Part shown: positions 8,888 through 17,585 of the stretch, piece after piece | Layout of the letters: each line of letters starts with the position of its first letter | How positions within the stretch are numbered: the stretch's first letter is position 1 | From: an uncultured Alkalilimnicola sp. | GTDB lineage: Bacteria; Pseudomonadota; Gammaproteobacteria; Nitrococcales; AK92 | DNA: 47,847 bases | Reading direction: 5' to 3' | NCBI GenBank assembly: GCA_937951875.1 | Contig: CALGAN010000047.1 | Coordinates: forward strand, 1-47,847 | The notes under the pieces: generated by a model | Seen by the model: the letters and a program-made list of their open reading frames with translations, nothing else | Database searches by the model: none | Told to the model about the DNA's origin: nothing | Program-made: the position numbers and the translations under genes

Positions 8888-9886
8888 ATGGCTAGCTCTT
8901 CCCCGGCCCCGCTGGGGCTGCTGCTGACCAACCTCGGCACGCCCGACGCCCCCACCCCAGCGGCCCTGCGCCGCTATCTCGGCGAATTCCTGTCCGATCC
9001 GCGCGTGGTGGAAACCCCGCGGCCGATCTGGCTGCCCATCCTGCACGGCATCGTCCTGCGCGTCCGCCCGCGGCGTTCGGCACACGCCTATCAGCGGGTC
9101 TGGACCGAGCAGGGCTCGCCGCTGCTGGCCATCTCCCAGCGCCAGACCGCGGCGCTACAGGCGGCGCTGGATCAGCGCCATCCCGGCGCGGTGGTGGTAC
9201 GACTGGCCATGCGCTACGGCAACCCGTCCATCGCCAACGGCCTGACCGAGCTCTGGCAGGCCGGCGCCCGCCGCATCCTGGTGCTGCCGCTCTATCCGCA
9301 GTACTCGGCCTCCACCGGCGCCTCGACCCTGGACGCCGTCTACCAGGCCCTGCGCGGCTGGCGGGAAGTACCATCGCTGCGCTTCGTGCGCGACTATCAC
9401 GACGATCCCGGCTACATCGACGCGCTGGCGGCGAAGATCCGCGACTACTGGCGTGAGCACGGCCAAGGCGAGCGGCTGGTGCTGTCGTTCCACGGGCTGC
9501 CCAAGCGCTACGCCGAGCTGGGCGACCCGTACCCGCAGCAGTGCCACACCACATGCGCCTTGCTGGCCGAGGCGCTGGGGCTCAAGGAGGGGCAGTGGCT
9601 GGTCACCTTCCAGTCGCGGTTCGGACCGAGCGAGTGGCTACAGCCCTACACCGACACCACTCTGCAGCGCCTGGCCGCCGAAGGTGTCAAGCGAGTCGAT
9701 CTGGCCTGCCCGGGCTTTTCCGCCGATTGCCTGGAGACGCTGGAGGAGAACGCCATGACCAACCGCGACCTGTATCTGGCGGCGGGCGGCGAGCAGTTCC
9801 ACTACATTCCCTGCCTCAACGACGAGCCGCGCCACATCCAGGCGCTGACCGAGCTGGCGCTGCGGGAGCTTGGCGGCTGGCTGTGA
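8888..9886 (+). CDS. hemH: ferrochelatase (protoporphyrin ferrochelatase)
   Basis: It inserts Fe2+ into protoporphyrin IX, the last step of protoheme synthesis, at the cytoplasmic face of the membrane. The 332-residue product begins LLLTNLGTPDAPT, the family N-terminus. It holds the metal-binding His202 in SFHGLP, the QCHTTC segment, and the C-terminal block CPGFSADCLETLEE with the conserved acidic residues. The ATG at 8888 is chosen because GGGAGG lies at a good distance; an upstream in-frame ATG at 8852 lies within the hairpin and is unlikely. It is convergent with the flagellar operon that ends at 9910. hemX and hemY lie at the other end of the window, on the far side of the flagellar locus. 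Confidence 0.95.
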   Translation: MASSSPAPLGLLLTNLGTPDAPTPAALRRYLGEFLSDPRVVETPRPIWLPILHGIVLRVRPRRSAHAYQRVWTEQGSPLLAISQRQTAALQAALDQRHPGAVVVRLAMRYGNPSIANGLTELWQAGARRILVLPLYPQYSASTGASTLDAVYQALRGWREVPSLRFVRDYHDDPGYIDALAAKIRDYWREHGQGERLVLSFHGLPKRYAELGDPYPQQCHTTCALLAEALGLKEGQWLVTFQSRFGPSEWLQPYTDTTLQRLAAEGVKRVDLACPGFSADCLETLEENAMTNRDLYLAAGGEQFHYIPCLNDEPRHIQALTELALRELGGWL

Positions 9887-9909
9887 AGTCAGCCGTCGGC
9901 CGCCGCGGA

Positions 9910-10953
9910 TCAGGACAGTAGGCTGACCACGGCGTAGCGGCTGATATTGGCCTGGGCCAGGACAGCCTGGGTAACGGCGGCGTAGCTGGAAGGGCGGCGA
10001 TTCATCACCGCGAATACCTGACTGGCGAATCCCAGCGCCCACTCCTGCTCATCCAGCCCCGACTGGCTAGCGAGGAAGCGGCGCAACTCCTCGCGGCGAT
10101 GAGCGATCTGCTCGCGCAAAGCGGCGATCTTGTCCAGAGCCTCGACCACGGCATCGAGCAGGGCGCGCAGGTGCTCGCGCGAGTCCAGCGCCGGGGCTTC
10201 CGGCAGAGACAGCAGCCGGTCCTCCCGGCTGGTCAGACGGGTGGGGCGGCCCTTGGCGGCCAGCTTGCCCTCGCCCTGCACCGCCAGCTTGCCGCGCAGC
10301 GCCGCCCACTCGTCCTCGCGGGCGGAGAACTTCAGGTTGCCGTGCTCATCGAGCTCGGCGCGGATGCCCAACCGACCGAGCCCGGCATTGAACGCGCGCA
10401 GGATCTGCTGCTCGCTCATGCCGTCTTCCAGCACCACCGCGACCGGCTCGCTGCCGCCGGTGAACACCAGGGTCTCGCGCCCGGAGCGGCGGATGGCGTC
10501 GATCGACTCAAGCCCTTCCAGGCTGAAGCGGCTGCGCACCGGCTCGTTCAAGCGCAGCTTGAAAGCGGCGTCGAGCACGTTGCCTGAACGCTCGCCGCGT
10601 TGCGCCAGCAGCTCGTCGATCCGCCGCAGCAGCTTGCGCAGCCCCTCCTGATCGCCGCTGCGGGCGGCGTTGCTGAGCTCGCGGCTCAAACTGAGCTTGG
10701 CGGCGGACAGGCGGTTTTCCAGATCGCCGAGGTAGCGCTCGGCCGACTGCAGCGAGGAAAGCTGCTGATTGAGCTGGATCGTAAAGCTGTTGCGGCGGCC
10801 GAGGCTGCGCTCGCTCACCCGCTCCGCGTCGTTGGTCCGGCGCGGTGCCGGCTGCTGCGCCGGTCGCTGCGACGTCTGCTGCGCCTGGGACGCGCGGCGC
10901 TGGTCCTGGGCGCTGACCGAGGTGACGGTCGGCAGCTGCTTGCCGATCTTCAT
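9910..10953 (-). CDS. LafW-like flagellar (hook/filament-associated) protein
   Basis: This 347-residue protein is the last gene of the flgB-flgL operon, 12 bases after flgL. The N-terminal 50 residues are Gln/Ala/Arg-rich and probably disordered. Residues 55-125 are predicted helical coil. Residues about 150-215 resemble a flagellin IN-type hook motif (segment DGMSEQQILRAFNAGLG). The C-terminal 90 residues are again helical and end in a flagellin-like AQANISRYAVVSLL. In the Flag-2 lateral locus of Escherichia coli a hook-associated-like gene, lafW, sits in the same place after flgL, which supports the name. Direct sequence similarity to LafW cannot be confirmed here, so no symbol is given. 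A structural role at the hook-filament junction is inferred. Confidence 0.6.
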   Translation of the reverse strand: MKIGKQLPTVTSVSAQDQRRASQAQQTSQRPAQQPAPRRTNDAERVSERSLGRRNSFTIQLNQQLSSLQSAERYLGDLENRLSAAKLSLSRELSNAARSGDQEGLRKLLRRIDELLAQRGERSGNVLDAAFKLRLNEPVRSRFSLEGLESIDAIRRSGRETLVFTGGSEPVAVVLEDGMSEQQILRAFNAGLGRLGIRAELDEHGNLKFSAREDEWAALRGKLAVQGEGKLAAKGRPTRLTSREDRLLSLPEAPALDSREHLRALLDAVVEALDKIAALREQIAHRREELRRFLASQSGLDEQEWALGFASQVFAVMNRRPSSYAAVTQAVLAQANISRYAVVSLLS

Positions 10954-10965
10954 AGGCGACCCCGT

Positions 10966-11883
10966 TTACAGCTGGGCGAATAACGACAACCCATTCAGCT
11001 TGAGATAGGTTTTCTGCGTCGACTGCAGCGCCAGCTGATAGCTGGCGAAATCGATGCTGGCACCGGCGTAGTCCAGCTGCGACAGCTCGCCCTCGATCCG
11101 CTGGTTGACCAGCGACAGCCCCTCGTTGCTGGCCGTCAGCAGGCTCAGCGTGTTCTGCCGCCCGCCCAGCTCGGTGACGGTGCCGAGCAGCAGATCATGC
11201 GTGCGGTCCAGGCTGTCGATCGTCGCCGCGATCTGCTGATGCACCGCCGGGTCGCCGGTATCGAGGGCCGGATCCTTGAGCATGGCCACCAGCTGGTGCA
11301 AGTCGTTGAACAGGTCGAGCGTCGGCCCGAACGCCTGCTCGGCGGTGACGTTCTCGTCCAGCAGCACGCCGTTGGCCACCGCCGCCTGGCGATGCTTGTT
11401 GTTACCGCCCAGCACATAGGTCTGGGTGGCATCGTCGAACACCACCGCTGGACGATCGCTCTGGGTGCCGGAGAACAGGTAGCGGCCCTCCTCGTCGCGC
11501 ACGTTCGCCAGACTCAGTAGCGTCTGCTCCAGCACTTCCAGCTCGCTGGCCATGGCGGCCAGGTCGCTGCGTGAGCTCACGCCGCTGTTGGCCGCCCACA
11601 GCAGGATGTCGCGCACGTTGAGCATGGTGTCCGAGGCGGCCTTGAGGTTGGCTTCCTGCTTGGAGAAGCTGCTGGCCAGATTGTCGATGTTGCTGCGGAA
11701 CTGGGTCAGGCTCGCCTCCTCGCGCTGGATGCGCAGCAGGCGCACGCTGGCGATCGGATCGTCCGACGGCAGCAGGAGGCGCTCGCCGGTGGACATCTGC
11801 TGCATCAGCTTGCCGAGCTGGGCCGAGTTGGCGCTCATCGAGCTGTGCATCAGCGCGGTGATCTGAGCGTTGGTGATCCGCAT
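10966..11883 (-). CDS. flgL: flagellar hook-filament junction protein FlgL (HAP3)
   Basis: FlgL forms the second junction layer between hook and filament and is exported by the flagellar secretion system. The 305-residue product starts MRITNAQITALMHSSM and shows the flagellin-like N-terminal helix (LMQQMSTGERLLLPSDDP). The C-terminal helix SYQLALQSTQKTYLKLNGLSLF pairs with it in the family fold. The length is normal. It follows flgK by 29 bases and precedes the LafW-like gene by 12. Confidence 0.93.
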   Translation of the reverse strand: MRITNAQITALMHSSMSANSAQLGKLMQQMSTGERLLLPSDDPIASVRLLRIQREEASLTQFRSNIDNLASSFSKQEANLKAASDTMLNVRDILLWAANSGVSSRSDLAAMASELEVLEQTLLSLANVRDEEGRYLFSGTQSDRPAVVFDDATQTYVLGGNNKHRQAAVANGVLLDENVTAEQAFGPTLDLFNDLHQLVAMLKDPALDTGDPAVHQQIAATIDSLDRTHDLLLGTVTELGGRQNTLSLLTASNEGLSLVNQRIEGELSQLDYAGASIDFASYQLALQSTQKTYLKLNGLSLFAQL

Positions 11884-11912
11884 GGCGTAATCCTCAATCG
11901 TGCCGGCCCGCG

Positions 11913-13265
11913 TTAGAACAGGGCCAGCAGCGCGTCGAACAGTTCCCTGGCGGTGCTCACCACCTTGGTGTTGGCCTGGTAGGCCTCGGCGTAAGCCATC
12001 AGGTTGATGGCCTCCTCGTCCAGGCTGACGGCGCTGACGCTGTCGCGCTGCGCCTGCGCCTGGTTGGCGACCGTGGTGGCGGTATCGAGATCGGCCTGGT
12101 TCTGACGGCTGGCGCTGGCGATCCAGCTCAGCATGCTGGCGTAGGCGTCGTTCAGCGGCATGGTGCTGCCGCCGATCGACACGCTCTGCAAGCGGACGTC
12201 GAGCAGGCGCAGCAGCACGTCGTTGTTGTCCACCTCGCCGGGCGCCGAGGAGAACGCCAGCTGCTCGGGCGAGAGCGGGTTGACGCTGAGCAGGGCGCTG
12301 GTGCTGGAGCCGTCGTAGACGAACAGCGGCTGCCCCGGATTGCCGTTGAGGTCGTAGCCGTCGACCAGCACCGCGTTCACCGTCTGCGCCAACGCCTCGG
12401 CCATGTTCCGCAGATCGGCCAGGGCCGGGCGCAGCGCGCCGTACTCACTATCGTGCAGCGCGCCCAGGGTGCCGCCCAGCTTCACCTGCCCGAGCGGAAA
12501 GGACGCTTCCGCAAACTTCAGCGACAGCGCCTGCTCGCCCGTCGCCGTGCCGCTGACCACCAACCGCGCCGACGTGGAGCGCACCACCAGCGGCTGGCCG
12601 CTGGCCAGCGACACGCTCAGCGAGCCGTCGGCCATCTCCTGGGTGCGCACGTCGGCGTGCTTGCTCAGCTCCTTGACCAGGTTGTCGCGGTAATCGCGCA
12701 GCGTGCCGGAATCGCGGTCGGTCGCCTCCATCTCGATGATGCGGGCGTTGAGCTCGCCGATGTTGGCGATCAGGCCGTTGATCTCCTCCACCACCGCGCT
12801 GCGCTGGCCGTGCAGCGACTGCAGCTGGGTGTCGATGTTGCTGGCCAGGCCGTTGAAGCGCAGGGCCAATTGCCGCGCTTCGTCCAGCACTTGCTGACGC
12901 AGGCTGATGGAGCGGGGCGAGGCGCTGACCTCGCTGACCGCGGCGAAGAAATTGTCCAGACCGGCGCTGATGTTAGCGCCGTCGCTGTCGACCAAGCCCT
13001 CGAGCGCGGTCAGGTATTGCTGGCGGCTGCTGAAGTAGCCCAGCTCGGTGGTGGCCCGCCACAGCTGTTGGTTCTGGAAATCGCTGTAGACGCGGCGGAT
13101 ACCGCTCACCTCGACGCCGCCGCCTTGCCCGACCACCGTCCGCAGCTCGGGCACGAGCCGGCTGTAGCCCGGAGTGTTGACGTTGGCGACGTTCTGCCCG
13201 GTCGTGTTCAGGGCGATTTGCGCCGCGCGAATACCGCTGAAGCCGATTTGACTGAGAGTACTCAC
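11913..13265 (-). CDS. flgK: flagellar hook-associated protein FlgK (HAP1)
   Basis: FlgK is the first junction protein between hook and filament. The N-terminus carries LNTTGQNVANVNTPGYSR, the classic motif. The C-terminus ends with NLMAYAEAYQANTKVVSTARELFDALL, given here only to show the rod/hook family helix (key residues: YQANTKV). At 450 residues it is at the short end of the family, as expected for secondary systems with reduced outer domains. The start codon is GTG and shares its G with the TAG stop of flgJ, indicating translational coupling. Confidence 0.93.
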   Translation of the reverse strand: MSTLSQIGFSGIRAAQIALNTTGQNVANVNTPGYSRLVPELRTVVGQGGGVEVSGIRRVYSDFQNQQLWRATTELGYFSSRQQYLTALEGLVDSDGANISAGLDNFFAAVSEVSASPRSISLRQQVLDEARQLALRFNGLASNIDTQLQSLHGQRSAVVEEINGLIANIGELNARIIEMEATDRDSGTLRDYRDNLVKELSKHADVRTQEMADGSLSVSLASGQPLVVRSTSARLVVSGTATGEQALSLKFAEASFPLGQVKLGGTLGALHDSEYGALRPALADLRNMAEALAQTVNAVLVDGYDLNGNPGQPLFVYDGSSTSALLSVNPLSPEQLAFSSAPGEVDNNDVLLRLLDVRLQSVSIGGSTMPLNDAYASMLSWIASASRQNQADLDTATTVANQAQAQRDSVSAVSLDEEAINLMAYAEAYQANTKVVSTARELFDALLALF

Positions 13266-14254
13266 TAAACGGTTCCCTTGGCCTCGATCCGAATCGGGGG
13301 CGCGAACGCCGGCGAACGGTAGGCGCCGACAGCACCGGACTCGCTCTCTGGTAAGGCGACCGGAGCGGCGGCGCCGTTAACCTCGGCCGCCCGGCCCGGG
13401 CTCACCCCCGGCCGCGGCGCGGGGGCGGTCTGCAAATCGGCCAGGATCGAGACGGTGTAGCGGCGGGTTTCGGGAAAGGGAATCCGGCGCACCCACTCGG
13501 CGGTATCGATCTCGCCGGTGCGCGGATCGCCGTTACGCTGCAGCCAGGCGTCGACCCGCGACGGACCGGCGTTGTAGGCCGCCACCGCCAGCGCGTAATG
13601 GCCGTCGTAGCGGCGCAGCAGCTTTTCCAGATACGCCGAACCGAGCCGGCGGTTGAAGTCGGGATCGGCGGTCAAGCGCTCTTCGCTGTACGCCAGGCCC
13701 AGCTCGGCGGCCAGTTCCCGGGCGGTATCCGGCATGAGCTGCATCAGCCCGCGCGCGCCCTTGGGGGAGACGGCGGCGGCATCGCCGGCCGACTCGTGGC
13801 GGATCACGCTCTCCACCAGCGCCTGGAACCCCGCCGCGCCGCGCTGCCACAGCGATGCCATGCCCTCGACGCCGCGCTGCAGGGCGCCGGCGATGGCGGT
13901 CCCCGCCTGTTGCGCCGCTTGCAGCATGTGCTGCCCTTCCGACGCCACAGCGGGCGGCTGGTCGTCGCCGCCAAGCTGGCGCACCAGCAGCTCGGCGATG
14001 CCGGCCTGGCGCTTGCGCGCCAGGGCTTCCGCCAGAGCGCCGTCGTAGAAATCGCGAAAGGTGTCCGCTTCGCGGCTGCGCAGGGGGCTGTCGGCGCCCA
14101 GCACGTCAGCCGCCTTGCGCATCTGCTTGAGGATCTGCTGCAGGAACAGCGCCTCGAACTGCTCGGACACCGCTTCCAGCTGGGCGCGGCGTGTATCGCG
14201 CGAGGCATCGGTGTGGACGCTGACACCGAGGCTAGGGGTGTTCAGGATGTTCAT
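13265..14254 (-). CDS. flgJ: FlgJ-type rod-binding protein fused to an SLT lytic transglycosylase domain
   Basis: FlgJ caps the growing rod in the periplasm and opens the peptidoglycan layer. Residues 25-95 are the rod-binding domain (EQFEALFLQQILKQMRKA). The C-terminal enzyme is not the glucosaminidase (GH73) usual in gammaproteobacterial FlgJ. Residues about 145-275 are an SLT-type lytic transglycosylase. Glu154 in IRHESAG is the predicted catalytic acid, SPKGARGLMQLMPDTA is the second family motif and AVAAYNAGP the third. A Pro/Ala-rich tail of about 50 residues follows. There is no signal peptide, as for other FlgJ proteins exported by the flagellar apparatus. It lies between flgI and flgK. 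Confidence 0.9.
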   Translation of the reverse strand: MNILNTPSLGVSVHTDASRDTRRAQLEAVSEQFEALFLQQILKQMRKAADVLGADSPLRSREADTFRDFYDGALAEALARKRQAGIAELLVRQLGGDDQPPAVASEGQHMLQAAQQAGTAIAGALQRGVEGMASLWQRGAAGFQALVESVIRHESAGDAAAVSPKGARGLMQLMPDTARELAAELGLAYSEERLTADPDFNRRLGSAYLEKLLRRYDGHYALAVAAYNAGPSRVDAWLQRNGDPRTGEIDTAEWVRRIPFPETRRYTVSILADLQTAPAPRPGVSPGRAAEVNGAAAPVALPESESGAVGAYRSPAFAPPIRIEAKGTV

Positions 14255-14266
14255 GACCGCCCCTCG

Positions 14267-15379
14267 TTACATCACGATGACTTCGGCATTGAGCGCGCCG
14301 GCGCGCTCCAGCGCCTGCAGAATGCTCATCACATCGTCCGGGGTAGCGCCGAGGCTGTTGACGGTGTCGATGATGCTCTGCAGGCTGGTGCCCTCCGGCC
14401 AGGCGAACATGGCGTTACGGTCGTGCCGCACCTCCACCTCCGAACGCGGCACCACCACCGTCTCGCCGCGCCCGAACGGCTCGGGCTGGCTGACCTGCGG
14501 CCGTTCGCTGATGGTGACGGTGAGCGAGCCGTGCGCCACGGCGGCGGCCTTCACCCGCACCCCCTGGCCCACCACCACGGTACCGGTGCGGCTGTTGAAC
14601 ACCACCCGCGGCCGGGCCATCCCTTCCTCCACGTCCAGCGTCTCCAGCATGGCCATGAAGCTCATGCGCTGGTTGCTGTCGGCCGGCGCCCGCACCGCGA
14701 TGCGGGTGGCGTTGAGCGCAGTGGCCGTGCCCGGACCGAACAGGCGGTCGATGGCCTCGACCACGCGGCTGACGGTCTGGAAGCTGGGCTGGCGCAAGCT
14801 CAGCATCACCTCCGGGCGCTGCGCGAAATCGGTCGGGATCTCCCGCTCCACCGTCGCGCCGTTGGGAATGCGCCCGCTGTTGGCGCTGTTGATCGCCACG
14901 CTGGAGCCGCTCTGGCCCTCGGCCTTGAGACCGCCGACCACCACCGCGCCCTGGGCCAGGGCGTAGACCTCGCCGTCCACGCCGCGCAGCTCGGTCAGCA
15001 GCAGCTGGCCGCCGCGCAGGCTCTGGGCGTCGCCCAGCGAGGCCACGGTCACGTCCAGGGTCTGCCCCGGCCCGTACGAGGGCGGCACGGTGGCGGTGAC
15101 CATCACTGCCGCGGTGTTCTTGAGCTTGGGATCGACCTTGTCCGGCAGCTTGACGCCGAACCGCTCGATCATGTTGACCACCGACTGACTGGTGAACTTC
15201 ACCTGGGTCCGGTCGCCGGTGCCGTCCAGGCCCACCACCAGGCCGAAACCGACCAGCTGGTTGCCGCGCACGCCTTCGACATCGACCAGCGACATCAACG
15301 GCACGGCCGACGCCGGCGTGCTCACCAACGTCAGGGCGACGGCCAACGCTCTCAGGAACTGACGCATTGCGGCTCTCAT
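14267..15379 (-). CDS. flgI: flagellar P-ring protein FlgI
   Basis: FlgI forms the periplasmic P-ring, the bushing around the rod in the peptidoglycan. The 370-residue product has a Sec signal (residues 1-25, cleavage after STPASA). The mature protein contains VRGNQLVGFGLVVGLDGTGD, the family signature. The end EVIVM is also typical. The first ATG (15379) is used; a second ATG four codons later (15367) is equally possible and would give a shorter signal. Its presence with flgH shows a flagellum that crosses an outer membrane. Confidence 0.95.
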   Translation of the reverse strand: MRAAMRQFLRALAVALTLVSTPASAVPLMSLVDVEGVRGNQLVGFGLVVGLDGTGDRTQVKFTSQSVVNMIERFGVKLPDKVDPKLKNTAAVMVTATVPPSYGPGQTLDVTVASLGDAQSLRGGQLLLTELRGVDGEVYALAQGAVVVGGLKAEGQSGSSVAINSANSGRIPNGATVEREIPTDFAQRPEVMLSLRQPSFQTVSRVVEAIDRLFGPGTATALNATRIAVRAPADSNQRMSFMAMLETLDVEEGMARPRVVFNSRTGTVVVGQGVRVKAAAVAHGSLTVTISERPQVSQPEPFGRGETVVVPRSEVEVRHDRNAMFAWPEGTSLQSIIDTVNSLGATPDDVMSILQALERAGALNAEVIVM

Positions 15380-15382
15380 CGC

Positions 15383-16042
15383 TCAGAACGGGAAGATCGG
15401 ATGGTTGAAGAAACGGGCTAGCCAGCCCGGCGAGTTGCTGTCGTCGAGCAGACCGCGGCCGGCGTAGGAGATGCGCGCGTTGGCCACGCTCTGCGAGGAG
15501 ACCCGGTTGTAGCGGTCGATGTCGTCCACCCGCACCAGCCCGCTCAAGCGAATGTACTCGTCGCCCTGGTTGAGGCGCAGCCGCTTCTCGCCCTTGACCA
15601 GCAGCACGCCGTTGGGCAGCACCTGGTGGACGGTGACCGCGATCGAGCCGAGCAGCTGGTTGCGCTGCGAGCTCTGCGCCGAGCCGTCGAACTCGCGCCC
15701 GGCGGAGAGCGACGTCTCCAGGTCGGGGTAGTCCTTGCCCAGCACCTGCGGCACGCCCACGCCGACGCTGGAAGACTTGCCGATGCGGGTGCCGGCGCTC
15801 TTGCTCGACTGGGTCGATTCGTTGAGCACGATGGTGAGGATGTCGCCCACGCGCAGCGCGCGGCGGTCGGCGGTGAGCCCGCCGCCGTAGCCCGGTCGAT
15901 ATAGGCCGCCGGCGACCGTGGGCGGCGCGGTGTAGTCGAGCTCGGGCGGCGCGTAGTCGTCCGGGTCGTCCTCGAGGAGAGGCATGCTCTGGCAGCCGCC
16001 GAGCAGCAGCGCCAGAGCGACGACGGTCCACGATAGGCGCAT
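15383..16042 (-). CDS. flgH: flagellar L-ring lipoprotein FlgH
   Basis: FlgH forms the outer-membrane L-ring. The 219-residue product has a lipoprotein signal with lipobox LGGC, Cys17 being the lipidation site. The segment VGDILTIVLNESTQSSKSAG and the later GSIAVTVHQVLPNGVL belong to the family. ATG at 16042 is preferred to the GTG codon immediately before it (16045). It is spaced 8 bases from flgG and 3 bases from flgI, inside the flgB operon. Confidence 0.95.
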   Translation of the reverse strand: MRLSWTVVALALLLGGCQSMPLLEDDPDDYAPPELDYTAPPTVAGGLYRPGYGGGLTADRRALRVGDILTIVLNESTQSSKSAGTRIGKSSSVGVGVPQVLGKDYPDLETSLSAGREFDGSAQSSQRNQLLGSIAVTVHQVLPNGVLLVKGEKRLRLNQGDEYIRLSGLVRVDDIDRYNRVSSQSVANARISYAGRGLLDDSNSPGWLARFFNHPIFPF

Positions 16043-16050
16043 CACTCGCC

Positions 16051-16836
16051 TCAGATGGTCTGGTTCAGGAACTGCTGCATGCTCGAGGCGGCATCCAGCA
16101 TCTTGGCGTTGGCCTCGTAGCTGCGCTGGATGGCGATCATGGACACCATCGCCTCGACCACCTGTACATTCGAGCCCTCGAGCACGTATTGCTTGATGGT
16201 GCCCAAGCCGTTCTCGCCGGGCGTGCCCTCGATCGGCGCGCCGCTGGCCACGGTCTCCCGGTAGAGGTTGCCGCCCAGCGCCTCCAGACCGGCCGGATTG
16301 GTGAAGTTCACCAGCGTGATCTGGCCAAGCTCGGTGGGCGTGGTGTCGCCCGGCAGGATCGCGGTGACCGTGCCGTCGCTGCCCACGGTGAAGCCGGTGG
16401 CGCCGGCCGGCACCTCGATGGTCGGCACCAGCGGCAATCCCTGGGCGTTGACGATCAGCCCCTCGGCATTGAGCTGGAACTGGCCGTTCTCGGTGTAGAG
16501 GATCTCGCCGTTGGGCCCCTCGACCTGGAAGAAACCGCGGCCGACGATGGCCAGGTCCATGGGCTGGCCCGTGGTCTGCATGGTGCCTTCGGTGAACACC
16601 TTCTGGGTGCCGGCCACGCGCACGCCGCTGCCGAGCTGGATGCCCGAGGGAACGGTGTTGACCTGATCGGCCTGGGCACCGGGCGGGGTCTCGATGGTGT
16701 AGAACAGGTCCTCGAACACCACCCGGTCGCTCTTGAAACCGTTGGTGTTGACGTTGGCCAGGTTGTTGGCCACGGTGGCCAGAGCCTTTTCCTGGGCGGC
16801 CAAACCGGTCTTGCTGACCCAGAGCGCGGAACTCAT
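16051..16836 (-). CDS. flgG: distal rod protein FlgG
   Basis: FlgG builds the distal rod that passes through the P and L rings. The 261-residue product shows the rod-family N-terminus (TVANNLANVNTNGFKSDR). The C-terminus is ERSYEANAKMLDAASSMQQF in shortened form, where the YEANAKM box is the marker. The length matches the family (about 260). It lies 11 bases after flgF and 8 before flgH. Confidence 0.95.
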   Translation of the reverse strand: MSSALWVSKTGLAAQEKALATVANNLANVNTNGFKSDRVVFEDLFYTIETPPGAQADQVNTVPSGIQLGSGVRVAGTQKVFTEGTMQTTGQPMDLAIVGRGFFQVEGPNGEILYTENGQFQLNAEGLIVNAQGLPLVPTIEVPAGATGFTVGSDGTVTAILPGDTTPTELGQITLVNFTNPAGLEALGGNLYRETVASGAPIEGTPGENGLGTIKQYVLEGSNVQVVEAMVSMIAIQRSYEANAKMLDAASSMQQFLNQTI

Positions 16837-16847
16837 AGCGTGATCTC

Positions 16848-17576
16848 CTAACCGCCGCGAATCATTCGATTGCCGGCCTCAGCCAAGTCCTCGGCGGCCT
16901 TCATCATCTTCACTTGCGTCTCGAACAGGCGATTGAGGCTCATGGTCGCGGTCAGCTCTTCGATGACCGAGACGTTGCTCGACTCAAGGAAGCCGCTCAT
17001 CACGACCGCCTCGGCGGCCGGCTCGGCCGGCGCGCCATCCTGCCGCACCAGCAGGCCGTCGGCGTTCTTGGTCAGCTCCGCCGCCGGCGCCCGCACCAGG
17101 CGCAGCCGCTCGAGCTCGACCATGTCGTTCTCGCCCACGGGCTTGATCGAGATGACGCCGTCGCGGCCGATGCTGATCCGCTCATGGGGCGGCACGACGA
17201 TCGGGCCGCCTTCGCCCATCACCTGCCGGCCGTTGATGGTCAGCCGTCCATCGGCATCGAGCTGCAGGCTGCCATGGCGGGTGTAGGCCTCGCCGTCACC
17301 GTACTCCACCACGAACAAGCCCTCGCCCTGGATGGCGACGTCCAGATCGCGGCCGGTGGCGACCAGCGGGCCGGGCGCGAGATTGACGCCCGCGTTCCCG
17401 ACCAGCGCCAGATGCCGGCTGTCGTAGCCGTAACCTTGCACCGCCACTGCCTGGGCCCGCTCCAGGTCAGCGCGGAAGCCCGGCGTATTGGCGTTGGCGA
17501 GGTTGTTGGCGTGCACCTGCAGCGACAGCATGCTGCGGTGGGCGGCGGTCATCGCCGTATAACCGACTCGGTCCAT
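16848..17576 (-). CDS. flgF: proximal rod protein FlgF
   Basis: FlgF is a proximal rod subunit. The 242-residue product starts MDRVGYTAMTAAHRSML and carries VHANNLANANTPGFRADL near the N-terminus, typical of FlgF. The C-terminus has the short rod-family helix (MSLNRLFETQVKMMKAAED). Position between flgE and flgG confirms the assignment. Spacing to its neighbours is about 10 bases on each side. Confidence 0.93.
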   Translation of the reverse strand: MDRVGYTAMTAAHRSMLSLQVHANNLANANTPGFRADLERAQAVAVQGYGYDSRHLALVGNAGVNLAPGPLVATGRDLDVAIQGEGLFVVEYGDGEAYTRHGSLQLDADGRLTINGRQVMGEGGPIVVPPHERISIGRDGVISIKPVGENDMVELERLRLVRAPAAELTKNADGLLVRQDGAPAEPAAEAVVMSGFLESSNVSVIEELTATMSLNRLFETQVKMMKAAEDLAEAGNRMIRGG

Positions 17577-17585
17577 GGATCAGCC

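Noticed and set aside
6365..9085. Long minus-strand open frame opposite maeB
   Set aside because: Same cause: a shadow of the real plus-strand gene with Gly/His/Asp-rich text.
13598..15421. Long plus-strand open frame opposite flgJ and flgI
   Set aside because: It crosses two well-supported genes and has no recognisable domain.
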